NCBI RefSeq assembly: GCF_026162625.1
Contig: NZ_JAOTBD010000003.1
Location: 62,001 to 126,000 of the forward strand
Source of the DNA: Paracoccus beibuensis
GTDB lineage: Bacteria > Pseudomonadota > Alphaproteobacteria > Rhodobacterales > Rhodobacteraceae
Length of the DNA: 64,000 bases
Direction of reading: 5' to 3'
Shown: one piece after another, positions 43,817 through 54,277 of the stretch
Layout of the letters: the number at the start of each line of letters is the position of its first letter
Position numbering within the stretch: the first letter of the stretch is position 1
Program-made: the position numbers and the translations under genes
Notes under the pieces: generated by a model
The model's input: only the letters and a program-made list of their open reading frames with translations
Databases searched by the model: none
What the model was told of the DNA's origin: nothing

Positions 43817-45736
43817 TCACTTCTCCCGATAGGGGTGGCGGGGCCAGAACCACAGCACGAAGGTGACAAAGATGGCGAGGATGCCGAAGACATAGAACCA
43901 CGGGCTGAAGATCAGGCCGATGAAGCCGACCGAGGCCGCGACCGCGGACACGAAGGGCCAGGGCGTCGGGCCGGGCAGCACCTGGACCATGGCCGGACGC
44001 GCATCCAGAAGCGTCGTCACCAGCGTCTCGCGCCGGTCGTCGCGCAGCCCGCCGACGACGGGGCGCTCGTCGTCCTGCTGCCAGTCCCAGATCGGCGTGT
44101 GGCTGTCGACGACCGGAGGCTGCGGAAAGTTGCTGTTCAGCGGCGGCGACGCCGTGGCCCATTCCAGCGTCGTCGCGTTCCACGGGTTGTCGCCGGCGAC
44201 CTCGCCCCGGAAGACGCTGCGGACCGCGTTGATCAGCGTCAGCCCGAAGCCCGCCGCCAGCACGAACGACCCCACGGTGGCTAGCTGGTTCAGGAACTGC
44301 CAGCCCATCTCGGGGACATAGGTGTAGACGCGGCGCGGCATCCCCTCCAGCCCCAGCTGGTGCATGGGAAAGAACGCCAGGTTGAAGCCCAGGAAGATCA
44401 GCAGGCAGCTCCACCGGCCGAGGCGTTCGGACATCATCCGCCCGGTCAGCTTGGGGAACCAGTAGTACAGCCCCGCCGTCAGCGGGAAGACCGCGCCGCC
44501 CACCAGCACGTAGTGGAAATGCGCCACCACGAAATAGCTGTCGTGGACCTGCCGGTCGAAGGGCACGGACGCGACCATGACGCCGGTCAGGCCGCCCGCA
44601 ATGAAGACCGCGAAGAAGCCGAAGACGAACAGCATCGGCGTTGCGAAGCGGATCTTCGTGCCCCACATGGTCGCGATCCAGCAGAAGATCTGCACGCCCG
44701 ACGGTATCGCGATCATCGACGACGCCGCCATGAAGAAGCTGCGCCCCATCAGCGGCAGGCCGGTCGTGTACATGTGGTGGACCCACAGTCCGAAGGACAC
44801 CATGCCGATGCCCACCATCGCCAGCACCAGCGCAGTATAGCCGAAGACGGGGCGCTGCGTGAAGGTGACAATGATCGTGGTCACGATGCCTAGGGCGGGA
44901 ACCAGGATGATATAGACCTCGGGGTGTCCGAAGAACCAGAAGAGGTGCTGCCAGAGCAGGGGCGAGCCGCCGCCCTCGGTCACGAAGAACTGCGTGTCGA
45001 CCAGCCGGTCCATCATCAGCATCGCGGACGCCACGATGACCGAAGGCATCGCGAAGAGCATCATGAACGACATGACCAGCACCGCCCAGACAAAGATCGG
45101 CATTCGGTTCAGCGACATGCCGGGGGCACGCAGCTTGAAGATCGTGACGATCAGCTCGACCGCCGCGGTCAGGGCCGACACCTCGATGAAGGTGATCATC
45201 GTGGTCCAGATGTCGACGCCATAGCCGGGCGCGAATTCCTTGTTCGATAGGGGCACATAGTTGAACCAGCCCGCATTCGGCGCCATGCCGAAGAACAGCG
45301 ACAGGAAGAACGCCGTTCCGCCGATCAGGTAGACATAGTACCCGAAGGCGTTCAGGCGCGGGAAAGCCATGTCGCGGGCGCCCAGCATCAGGGGGGCGAC
45401 GTAGATCGCCAGCCCCTCCATCGCCGGGATCGCGAAAAGGAACATCATCGCGGTGCCGTGAACGGTCATGAACTGGTTGTACTGTTCCGGTGTCAGCAGG
45501 CCGTTCAGCGGCACCAGAAGCTGCAGCCGCATGGCCAGCGCCAGGACGCCCGACAGCAGGAAGAACACGAAAGATGTCACGATGAACCGGCGCCCGATCG
45601 CGGTGTGGTTCACGGGCATGAACCAGCCCAGAAAGCCCTTGGGCGAGGCCCATGTGGCCTCGATCCGCGCCAGCCGCTGGCGGCTTTCGTCGTCCGTGCG
45701 TTCCCGCAGGTCCAGCGCGGGGCTGTCATCGGTCAT
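43817..45736 (-). CDS. coxN: Cytochrome c oxidase subunit I (aa3-type)
   Basis: 639-residue heme-copper oxidase subunit I. Heme and copper ligands: His93 (TVHGTAMMF), His271 with the cross-linked Tyr275 in GHPEVY, His320 and His321 (WVHHMYTTG), and His406 and His408 (AHFHYV). Glu273 and DMAFPRLN near 122 are features of the A1 group with a D-type proton pathway. The C-terminal extension includes a further helix (FIGLIFSPWFYVFGILAIF), like fused I-type subunits in caa3 enzymes. ATG 45736 overlaps the coxM stop by four bases. Confidence 0.96.
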   Translation of the reverse strand: MTDDSPALDLRERTDDESRQRLARIEATWASPKGFLGWFMPVNHTAIGRRFIVTSFVFFLLSGVLALAMRLQLLVPLNGLLTPEQYNQFMTVHGTAMMFLFAIPAMEGLAIYVAPLMLGARDMAFPRLNAFGYYVYLIGGTAFFLSLFFGMAPNAGWFNYVPLSNKEFAPGYGVDIWTTMITFIEVSALTAAVELIVTIFKLRAPGMSLNRMPIFVWAVLVMSFMMLFAMPSVIVASAMLMMDRLVDTQFFVTEGGGSPLLWQHLFWFFGHPEVYIILVPALGIVTTIIVTFTQRPVFGYTALVLAMVGIGMVSFGLWVHHMYTTGLPLMGRSFFMAASSMIAIPSGVQIFCWIATMWGTKIRFATPMLFVFGFFAVFIAGGLTGVMVASVPFDRQVHDSYFVVAHFHYVLVGGAVFPLTAGLYYWFPKLTGRMMSERLGRWSCLLIFLGFNLAFFPMHQLGLEGMPRRVYTYVPEMGWQFLNQLATVGSFVLAAGFGLTLINAVRSVFRGEVAGDNPWNATTLEWATASPPLNSNFPQPPVVDSHTPIWDWQQDDERPVVGGLRDDRRETLVTTLLDARPAMVQVLPGPTPWPFVSAVAASVGFIGLIFSPWFYVFGILAIFVTFVLWFWPRHPYREK

Positions 45737-46752
45737 TCCAGCGCCTCCAGATAGGTCAGCAGGGCGTTCAGGTCGTCGGGCGGCGGGGCGAAGGCGGGCA
45801 TCAGCGCGCCGGGCTTGATGTCCTGCGGGCTGGTGATCCAGCCGCCCAGGTTCCCGCGAGAGTTCGGGATGGTCGCCGCCGCCAGCGTCTGGCGCGAGGC
45901 CAGGTGCGTCAGGTCGGGGCCCTTCTGCCCATCGGCTGGCGTTCCGCGGATGGCGTGGCAGTCGCCGCAGCCGAGGTCCATGAAGACTTGCAGTCCGCGC
46001 CCCTCGGTCACCGCCGCATCGCTTGCCTGCGCCTCCAGCCAGCGGGCGAAGTCGTCCACCGGACGAGCCTCGACAACGAAACCCATCAGGCCGTGCTGAA
46101 GGCCGCAGAACTCGGCGCATTGGCCGCGCCAGCGCCCCGCGGCCTCGGGTTCGGCATAGAGCGTGTTCACCTTGCCGGGGATCAGGTCGGTCTTGCCCTG
46201 GATGTTCGGTGCCCAGAAGCTGTGGATGACGTTGTCGGACATCAGCCGCAGGGTGCTGCGATGGCCCGCAGGCAGGTGCAGTTCGTTGGCGGTGGTGGCG
46301 ACGACGTTGCCGTCGCGGTCCATGTACCGGAACTCCCACCACCAGCGCTTGCCGTGGACCTCGATGACGGGACCTGCGATGCCCGCCTCGCCCTCGACCT
46401 CATCGCCGATCATGACGCCCGACAGGCTGACCGCGACGATGGCGGCGATGGGCGCGATGACGCCGCCGATCACCACCATGATGGTCGCGTTCCGGAACGA
46501 GATCCGCCGCGCCTCGCGCCCGTGGCGCAGGGCGATGCCGGTGATCAGCATGCCGATGGTGACGATGAAGATGAAAGCGGCGGTCGCGAACATCCACCAG
46601 GCGAGGTCCGCGACCATCCGCGCATCCTCGCTGGCGGGCGAGAGGACGGACTGCACCCCCTCGCATCCCGACAGCGCCAGCACTGCCGCCGTCAGCACGG
46701 TGCAGCGAGAACTTGCCAGGGGCCTTCTGCTGGTGCGGCGCTCAGGCCGCAT
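45733..46752 (-). CDS. coxM: Cytochrome c oxidase subunit II fused to cytochrome c (caa3-type)
   Basis: 339 residues. A lipobox (LALSGC, Cys30) predicts a lipoprotein; two helices follow (near 50-75 and 90-115). The CuA domain has His177, Cys212, Glu214, Cys216, His220 and Met223. A C-terminal cytochrome c domain carries CGDCH (Cys262, Cys265, His266) with a candidate Met near LMPAF. Electrons can thus enter through an attached cytochrome. ATG 46752 has no ribosome site and is overlapped by a 26-codon ORF, implying coupled translation. Confidence 0.94.
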   Translation of the reverse strand: MRPERRTSRRPLASSRCTVLTAAVLALSGCEGVQSVLSPASEDARMVADLAWWMFATAAFIFIVTIGMLITGIALRHGREARRISFRNATIMVVIGGVIAPIAAIVAVSLSGVMIGDEVEGEAGIAGPVIEVHGKRWWWEFRYMDRDGNVVATTANELHLPAGHRSTLRLMSDNVIHSFWAPNIQGKTDLIPGKVNTLYAEPEAAGRWRGQCAEFCGLQHGLMGFVVEARPVDDFARWLEAQASDAAVTEGRGLQVFMDLGCGDCHAIRGTPADGQKGPDLTHLASRQTLAAATIPNSRGNLGGWITSPQDIKPGALMPAFAPPPDDLNALLTYLEALE

Positions 46753-46822
46753 GCGTGGCTGTCTTGTAACGGCACGCCACGGCGTCCGGATAAATGTTCT
46801 GGTACGCCGCGAGGGCTGTCAT
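46742..46822 (-). CDS. 26-codon leader ORF overlapping coxM
   Basis: ATG 46822 follows a purine-rich ribosome site (GGAGAGCAAGAGG); the 26-residue product starts MTALAAYQNIYPDA and ends TATHAA. The stop at 46742 lies 11 bases inside coxM, in another frame. coxM itself lacks a ribosome site, so this ORF may deliver ribosomes to it or act as a leader peptide. No known family. Confidence 0.5.
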   Translation of the reverse strand: MTALAAYQNIYPDAVACRYKTATHAA

Positions 46823-47095
46823 CCTCTTGCTCTCCTCAAGATTTGATCCGGTCGTGACCAGCGGCTGGTCGTCCGGCTGCGCTAACAAGGACGCGCGCCA
46901 ATTGTTCCTGACCGCAACCTTGCGGCCCGGGCGCATGCAGTTCGCTTGACCCGGCCAATAGTTTTTTTACTGTCGGGGAAATTTATGCGGCGGCGGCTAT
47001 CCCGCACCGTTTACTGGGTGCCGCATTGGTGATGCTGCATCGCCAACGGTCCTGCACCACGCCACCCGGACCGCCGGCTTCAAGGAGGAGATCCC

Positions 47096-48139
47096 ATGCC
47101 GACTTCACTGGTTCTCGAACGCAAGGGTCAGCTGTCGATGCGCGACATCGCGCTGGACACGGACCTGGGTCCGTCCGACGTCCGGATCGCCGTCCGCACC
47201 GTCGGTGTCTGCGGGTCGGACGTGCATTATTACACCCACGGCAAGATCGGCCCCTTCATCGTGAATGAGCCGATGGTCCTGGGCCACGAGGCGTCCGGCA
47301 TCGTGATCGAGGTCGGCGACCAGGTTCGCCACCTGTCCGTCGGCGACCGCGTCTGCATGGAGCCTGGCATCCCCGACCCGACGTCACGGGCGTCCAAGAT
47401 GGGCATCTACAACGTCGATCCGGCCGTGCGATTCTGGGCCACGCCCCCCGTCCACGGCTGTCTGACGCCCGAAATCGTGCACCCCGCCGCCTTCACCTAT
47501 CGGCTGCCCGACAACGTGTCCTTCGCGGAAGGCGCGATGGTCGAGCCCTTCGCCATCGGCATGCAGGCCGCCATGCGGGCGCGCATCCAGCCCGGCGACA
47601 TCGGGATGGTCACCGGTGCAGGCCCCATCGGCATGATGACCGCGCTGGCCGCGCTGGCCGGCGGTTGCGCCAAGGTCTACGTCAGCGACCTGGCCCAACC
47701 CAAGCTGGACATCATCGGCGCCTATCCCGGCATCGAGACCATCAACATTCGCGAAACCCCCGCGGCCGAGGCAACTGCCAAGGCGACCGACGGCTGGGGG
47801 GCGGATGTCGTGTTCGAATGTTCGGGCGCGGCGCCCGCCGTCCTGGGCGTGCCGCAGCTTGCGCGTCCGGGCGGAGCCATCGTCCTCGTCGGCATGCCGG
47901 TCGATCCGGTGCCTTTCGACATCGTGGGCCTTCAGGCGAAGGAGCTGCGGGTCGAAACGGTCTTCCGGTATGCCAACGTCTATGACCGCGCGATCTCGCT
48001 GATCGGGGCGGGCAAGGTCGACCTGAAGCCGCTGATCTCTCTGACGGTGCCGTTCAAGGACAGCATCGCCGCCTTCGACCGCGCGGTCGAGGGGCGCGAG
48101 ACCGACGTCAAGATCCAGATCGAAATGCCGGCCGAATAA
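47096..48139 (+). CDS. Xylitol/polyol dehydrogenase, zinc-containing MDR family
   Basis: 347 residues of the zinc alcohol dehydrogenase superfamily. Catalytic zinc ligands appear in VCGSDVHYY (Cys39) and GHEASG (His64), and the NAD-binding motif is [11 protein letters not shown] near residue 172. The sequence best fits xylitol/sorbitol dehydrogenases, which oxidise xylitol to D-xylulose; adjacent xylulokinase supports that. The usual four-Cys structural zinc loop looks degenerate. The start is ATG 47096 behind AAGGAGGAG. First gene of the pentitol locus. Confidence 0.85.
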   Translation: MPTSLVLERKGQLSMRDIALDTDLGPSDVRIAVRTVGVCGSDVHYYTHGKIGPFIVNEPMVLGHEASGIVIEVGDQVRHLSVGDRVCMEPGIPDPTSRASKMGIYNVDPAVRFWATPPVHGCLTPEIVHPAAFTYRLPDNVSFAEGAMVEPFAIGMQAAMRARIQPGDIGMVTGAGPIGMMTALAALAGGCAKVYVSDLAQPKLDIIGAYPGIETINIRETPAAEATAKATDGWGADVVFECSGAAPAVLGVPQLARPGGAIVLVGMPVDPVPFDIVGLQAKELRVETVFRYANVYDRAISLIGAGKVDLKPLISLTVPFKDSIAAFDRAVEGRETDVKIQIEMPAE

Positions 48140-48149
48140 GGGAATCTCC

Positions 48150-49598
48150 ATGTATCTTGGACTGGATATCGGCACCTCGGGCGTCAAGGCGATCCTGCTG
48201 GACGGCACCTTCGCCGAGATCGGCGCGGCCCATGCCGCGCTGACCGTGTCGCGCCCCGCGCCCGGCTGGTCCGAGCAGGACCCCGACAGCTGGATCACGG
48301 CCTGCGAAAGCGCCATCGGCGAACTGGCCACGGCGCAGCCCGACGCAATGGCGGCGCTGCGGGGCATCGGCCTGTCGGGTCACATGCACGGTGCGACGCT
48401 GCTGGACGCATCCGACCGGCCGCTGCGCCCCTGCATCCTGTGGAACGACGGCCGATCTGCCGCGCAATGCGCCGAACTTGAGGGCAAGGCGGATTTCCGC
48501 GGCATCGGCGGCAACATCGTCATGGCGGGCTTTACCGCGCCGAAGCTGCTCTGGGTCGCGCAGAACGAGCCCGGCATCTTTGCCCGCACGGCCAAGGTGC
48601 TGCTGCCCAAGGACTATGTCCGGCTGTGGCTGACCGGCGACCACGTGTCAGAGATGTCGGACGCCGCCGGCACGCTTTGGCTGGACGTCAAGCGCCGCGA
48701 CTGGTCGGACGAGCTGCTGGCCGCGACGGGCCTGTCGCGCGGGCACATGCCTGCCCTTGTCGAAGGCTCGGCCGTGTCCGGCACGCTGCGCGCCGAACTG
48801 GCGCAGCGGTGGGGCGTGCCGCAGGTGCCGGTGGCGGGTGGCGGCGGCGACAATGCCGCGACCGCATGCGGAATGGGGATCGTGGCGCCGGGGACCGGGT
48901 TCCTGTCGCTGGGAACCTCGGGCGTGCTCTTTGCCGCAACAGACAGCTTTGCACCGAACACGCAGGACGCGGTTCACGCTTTCTGCCACGCGGTGCCGGA
49001 CACCTGGCACCAGATGGGCGTGTTCCTGTCCGCGACCGACGGCCTGACATGGCTGTCAGAGATCGCCGGCCGACCCGTCGCGGACCTGGCGGGGCTGCTG
49101 CCCGCGCAGGTCACCGCGCCCGCGCGCGCAGGCTTCCTGCCGTATCTGTCGGGCGAGCGGACGCCGCACAACGACCCGGGCGCGACGGCGGCCTTCTGGG
49201 GGGTGACGCGCGGGACCGGTCTGCCCGACCTTGTGCAGTCGGTGATGGAGGGCGTGGCGATGGCCTTCGCCGACTGCGACCGCGCCATGCGCGCCGCCGG
49301 GTCGGAAATGGACGCCGCCTATGTCGTGGGCGGTGGGGCACGGTCCGACCAGTGGCTGCAGATCATCGCGGCGGTGACTGGGCTGACGCTGCTTAAGCCC
49401 CGATCCGGTGATCTTGGTGCCGCATTGGGGGCGGCGCGTCTTGCAGCGGCCTGTGCCGAAGGTGAAGTCTCGGACCGGATCTTCGCCGCGCCCGAGATCG
49501 CAGGCGAGGTCGCGCCCGATCCCAACCTCTCTGCGCGCTATGCAGAAAAGTACGATGTGTTCCGCCGGGCCTATCCGCAGTTGCGCAGCCTGCACTAG
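48150..49598 (+). CDS. xylB: Xylulokinase
   Basis: 482-residue FGGY kinase phosphorylating D-xylulose. N-terminal phosphate-binding GLDIGTSGVKAILLD, the SGHMHGATLLD substrate segment with Asp in WNDGRSAAQC, and the ADP-binding GGGARSDQWLQIIAAV near residue 392 are typical of XylB. It begins 10 bases after the dehydrogenase, giving xylitol to D-xylulose 5-phosphate in two steps. Confidence 0.93.
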   Translation: MYLGLDIGTSGVKAILLDGTFAEIGAAHAALTVSRPAPGWSEQDPDSWITACESAIGELATAQPDAMAALRGIGLSGHMHGATLLDASDRPLRPCILWNDGRSAAQCAELEGKADFRGIGGNIVMAGFTAPKLLWVAQNEPGIFARTAKVLLPKDYVRLWLTGDHVSEMSDAAGTLWLDVKRRDWSDELLAATGLSRGHMPALVEGSAVSGTLRAELAQRWGVPQVPVAGGGGDNAATACGMGIVAPGTGFLSLGTSGVLFAATDSFAPNTQDAVHAFCHAVPDTWHQMGVFLSATDGLTWLSEIAGRPVADLAGLLPAQVTAPARAGFLPYLSGERTPHNDPGATAAFWGVTRGTGLPDLVQSVMEGVAMAFADCDRAMRAAGSEMDAAYVVGGGARSDQWLQIIAAVTGLTLLKPRSGDLGAALGAARLAAACAEGEVSDRIFAAPEIAGEVAPDPNLSARYAEKYDVFRRAYPQLRSLH

Positions 49599-49644
49599 CA
49601 CTTTTGGGCCGGTGCCGAACCGCTATCCGACTGGATGAACACCC

Positions 49645-49680
49645 AAAGGCACGCTGCAGCGCAGCGTGCCTTTGCAATTG
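49645..49680 (+). terminator. Rho-independent terminator-like hairpin after xylB
   Basis: A perfect 13-bp stem, AAAGGCACGCTGC (49645-49657) with GCAGCGTGCCTTT (49661-49673), loop AGC. The T-run is short (TTT, then GCAATTG), so strength is uncertain; the A-tract start also suits opposite-strand transcripts. Confidence 0.6.
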
Positions 49681-49743
49681 CGGCTTCGCCTTCCGCGTGT
49701 GCGCAAATTCCAGGCTGATGAAATCCGGCTGTCTGATGTAAAA

Positions 49744-49802
49744 AAAGTATCGGAAGAAAGCGGCTGCAGTCGTGGCCTGCTCTGCCCATAGGGTGATACT
49801 TT
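49744..49802. promoter_or_regulatory. Spaced inverted repeat upstream of the AraC-type regulator
   Basis: AAAGTATC (49744-49751) and its inverted copy GATACTTT (49795-49802) lie 66 bases upstream of the regulator start, about 51 bases apart centre to centre, near five helical turns. This spacing suits looping or paired binding by AraC-type regulators. The half-sites are short, so the call is weak. Confidence 0.3.
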
Positions 49803-49868
49803 CCGAGTCGGCGCCGACAGGGGGACGGCACCGCGAAAGCGGGCCGCGCCGGTGCGGAAGGGGGGAAG

Positions 49869-50753
49869 ATGCAACCTGATCTGGAACTGGTGCATATCCG
49901 CAAGGGTGAATCCTTCGCCGCGTGGAAGCATGGCTATCCGTTCCGGACGGTGCGGTGGCACTTTCATCCCGAATACGAAATCCACCTGGTCGTGGCGACG
50001 ACCGGCAAGTTCTATATCGGCGATCACGTCGGAGAGTTCGGCCCCGGCCAGCTGATCATGACCGGCCCGAACCTGCCGCAGAACTGGATCAGCGCCATCG
50101 GCATGGACGAGGTCGTGCCGCAGCGGACCGAGGTGATCCAGTTCCCCGAAAGCTTCATCGAGAACGCGCGCCAGGCCTTCCCCGAGATGGAGGCCGTGCG
50201 TCACCTTCTGGAACGCAGCCGCCGCGGCATCCTGTTCGACGACGCCACCAGCCGCGCCGTCCGTCCGCTGATCGGCGACCTGATCGAGGTGCGCGGTGTC
50301 CGCCGGCTGGGGCTGTTCTTCCAGATTCTCGACCTGCTGGCGAACGCTCCCAAGTCGCAGACGCTGGCCAGCCTCAGCTTCGTTCTGGACCTGGAGCGGG
50401 CCGAGGAATCCGACATGAACCGCGCCATCGGCCATCTGCGGGAAAACCTGCACGAACCGCTGAGCGAGACGGAACTGGCCGAACTGACCGGCCAGAGCCA
50501 GAGCGCCTTTTCGCGGTCCTTCAAGCGCCATACCGGGACGACGCTGGTGCGCTATCGCAACCAGCTGCGCATCGACCTGGCCTGCCACATGCTGCTGTCG
50601 GACCCCGACGCCAAGGTGGCCGACATCTGCTACGACGTCGGCTTTTCCAACCTGTCGAACTTCAACCGGCATTTTCTGAAACTGAAGAAGATGTCGCCGT
50701 CAGAGTTCCGCGCGACCTTCGCGGCCAATCGCACGATCCGCATGGCCAGCTGA
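49869..50753 (+). CDS. AraC family transcriptional regulator (cupin type)
   Basis: 294 residues. The N-terminal half is a cupin-like sensor (WHFHPEYEIHLVVATTGKFYIGDHVGEF near residue 30), followed by the AraC DNA-binding domain with HTH motifs LSETELAELTGQSQSAFSRSFKRHTG and KVADICYDVGFSNLSNFNRHFLKL. ATG 49869 lies behind a purine-rich stretch. It separates xdh-xylB from the transporter genes on the same strand and probably senses a pentitol or pentulose. Confidence 0.9.
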   Translation: MQPDLELVHIRKGESFAAWKHGYPFRTVRWHFHPEYEIHLVVATTGKFYIGDHVGEFGPGQLIMTGPNLPQNWISAIGMDEVVPQRTEVIQFPESFIENARQAFPEMEAVRHLLERSRRGILFDDATSRAVRPLIGDLIEVRGVRRLGLFFQILDLLANAPKSQTLASLSFVLDLERAEESDMNRAIGHLRENLHEPLSETELAELTGQSQSAFSRSFKRHTGTTLVRYRNQLRIDLACHMLLSDPDAKVADICYDVGFSNLSNFNRHFLKLKKMSPSEFRATFAANRTIRMAS

Positions 50754-50822
50754 TCGCCCCGACCCATTCCCCCTGCGCAACCGCCGCCGGGGATCACCAG
50801 CTTCATCAACGGGAGGACCCTC

Positions 50823-51740
50823 ATGAAGACCCTGCTCAAGACCGTATCCGTTGCCGCGCTCGGCGTTGCCGCCTCGGCCGGTTTCGCCGCCGCCCAGGAC
50901 GATCAGCTGAAGATCGGCATGACGTTCCAGGAAATGAACAACCCCTATTTCGTGTCCATGCAGGAGGCCCTGAACGAGGCCGCCGCATCGATCGGCGCCG
51001 AGGTCATCGTGACCGACGCGGGCCATGACGTGGCTAAGCAGATCTCGGACGTCGAGGACATGCTGCAGCAGGACATCGACATCCTGCTGCTGAACCCGAC
51101 CGACAGCGCCGGCGTCGAAGCCGCCGTGCGCATGGCCAAGGACCAGGGCGTGGTCGTGGTGGCGGTCGACGCCAACGCGAACGGCCCCGTGGACAGTTTC
51201 GTCGGTTCCAAGAACCGCGACGCGGGCTACCAGTCCTGCAACTACCTGGCCGAGGCGCTTGGCGGGCAGGGCGAAGTCGCGATCCTGGACGGCATCCCCG
51301 TCGTTCCGATCCTGGAGCGTGTCGAGGGCTGCAAGGAAGCGCTGGCCGAGCATGAGGGCATCACCCTGGTCGACACCCAGAACGGCCGCCAGGACCGCTC
51401 GGTCGCGCTCGGCGTGGTCGAGAACATGATCCAGTCGCACCCGAACCTGGCTGGCATCTTCTCGGTCAACGACGGTGGCGCGATGGGCGCCCTGGCCGCG
51501 ATCCAGGGCTCGGGCCGCGACATCAAGCTGACCTCGGTCGACGGCGCGCCGGAAGCGGTGCAGGCCATCGCCGACGGCGGCCCGTTCATCGAGACGACCG
51601 CGCAGTTCCCGCGCGACCAGATTCGCGTTGGCCTCGGGATGGCGCTTGCCCAGCACTGGGGCGCCAGCGTGGTTCCGAAAGAGGTGCCGATCGATGTCCA
51701 GGTCGTCGATGCGGAGAGCGCCGCCGATTTCAGCTGGTAA
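50823..51740 (+). CDS. Sugar/polyol ABC transporter substrate-binding protein (RbsB class)
   Basis: 305-residue periplasmic protein. The signal peptide [24 protein letters not shown] ends near residue 24. The mature part follows the ribose-binding fold: [58 protein letters not shown] and [17 protein letters not shown]. Likely ligand is a pentitol, given the enzymes beside it. ATG 50823 lies behind GGGAGGA. Confidence 0.92.
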   Translation: MKTLLKTVSVAALGVAASAGFAAAQDDQLKIGMTFQEMNNPYFVSMQEALNEAAASIGAEVIVTDAGHDVAKQISDVEDMLQQDIDILLLNPTDSAGVEAAVRMAKDQGVVVVAVDANANGPVDSFVGSKNRDAGYQSCNYLAEALGGQGEVAILDGIPVVPILERVEGCKEALAEHEGITLVDTQNGRQDRSVALGVVENMIQSHPNLAGIFSVNDGGAMGALAAIQGSGRDIKLTSVDGAPEAVQAIADGGPFIETTAQFPRDQIRVGLGMALAQHWGASVVPKEVPIDVQVVDAESAADFSW

Positions 51741-51801
51741 TCCGCTTTCAACCCGCCGCGCCCCCACCGGGCGCGGCATCACCGACCGGCAGGGGGGCGA
51801 C

Positions 51802-53293
<1,492 letters not shown>

Positions 53294-53304
<11 letters not shown>

Positions 53305-54277
53305 CGCCAACCTAGACGCCGCGTCGGCGGGCAGGGGCCGCAGGGCCGCCCTCGACTGGCTGCTCCATTCGCCGCTGGCCCTGCCGCTGGTCGGGCTGAT
53401 CGTCGTATCGGTCCTGATGGGCTTTGCCAGCGACAACTTCTTCACCGTCGACAACATCCTGAACGTGCTGCGCCAGGTGTCGGTGGTGGGCATCCTGGCA
53501 GTGGGGATGACCTTCGTCATCCTGACCGGCGGGATCGACCTGTCGGTGGGCGCCGTCATGGCGCTGGCGGGCACGATGGCCGCAGGCATCATGGTCAACA
53601 TGGGCCTGCCCGGAGGGATCGGGCTTCTGACCGCGTTGCTGGTCGGCCTGGGGCTTGGCCTCTTCAACGGGTTCATGGTGGCCTGGGGCAAGATGCCCTC
53701 GATCATCGTGACGCTGGCGACGATGGGCATCGCGCGCGGCCTGGGGCTGATCTATTCGGGCGGCTATCCGATCAGCGGTCTGCCGGGCTGGGTATCGTGG
53801 TTCGGCGTCGGGCGCGTCGGGATCATCCCGGTGCCGGTCATCATCATGCTGGTCATCTATGCCGTGGCGTGGGTGGTGCTGCAGCGCACCCCCTTCGGCC
53901 GCCACGTCTATGCCATCGGCGGCAATGAAACCGCCGCCCGCCTGTCGGGCGTCCGCACGCGGTCGGTCAAGCTGGCGGTCTTCGCCATTTCCGGCGTGAC
54001 GGCGGCGCTGGCCTCGGTCGTGCTGACCGGCCGCCTGATGAGCGGTCAGCCCAATGCCGGCGTGGGCTTCGAGCTTGACGCCATCGCCGCCGTCGTCCTG
54101 GGCGGCACCGCCATCGCCGGCGGGCGCGGTCTGATCCTGGGCACGCTGATCGGCGCGGTGCTGCTGGGCATCCTGAACAACGGCCTGAACCTTGTCGGCA
54201 TCAACCCCTACATGCAGGACGTCATCAAGGGCCTGATCATCCTGCTGGCGATCTATATCGGCCGGGAATGGCGCTGA
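53294..54277 (+). CDS. Sugar ABC transporter permease (RbsC class)
   Basis: 327-residue membrane protein with the family hallmarks [23 protein letters not shown] near residue 75, [18 protein letters not shown] near 135, [19 protein letters not shown] near 205 and [16 protein letters not shown] near 270. It completes the importer with the two previous genes and touches the kinase start through TGATG. Confidence 0.93.

Noticed and set aside
43209..45653. 814-codon minus-strand frame running from the oxidase subunit III gene through subunit I
   Set aside because: Only the last 201 codons (from 43814) code for subunit III; the rest is out of frame over subunit I.
46742..46822. 26-residue ORF considered as a PQQ precursor (PqqA)
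   Set aside because: It lacks the Glu-xxx-Tyr motif and no pqq genes follow; the following genes are cytochrome oxidase subunits.
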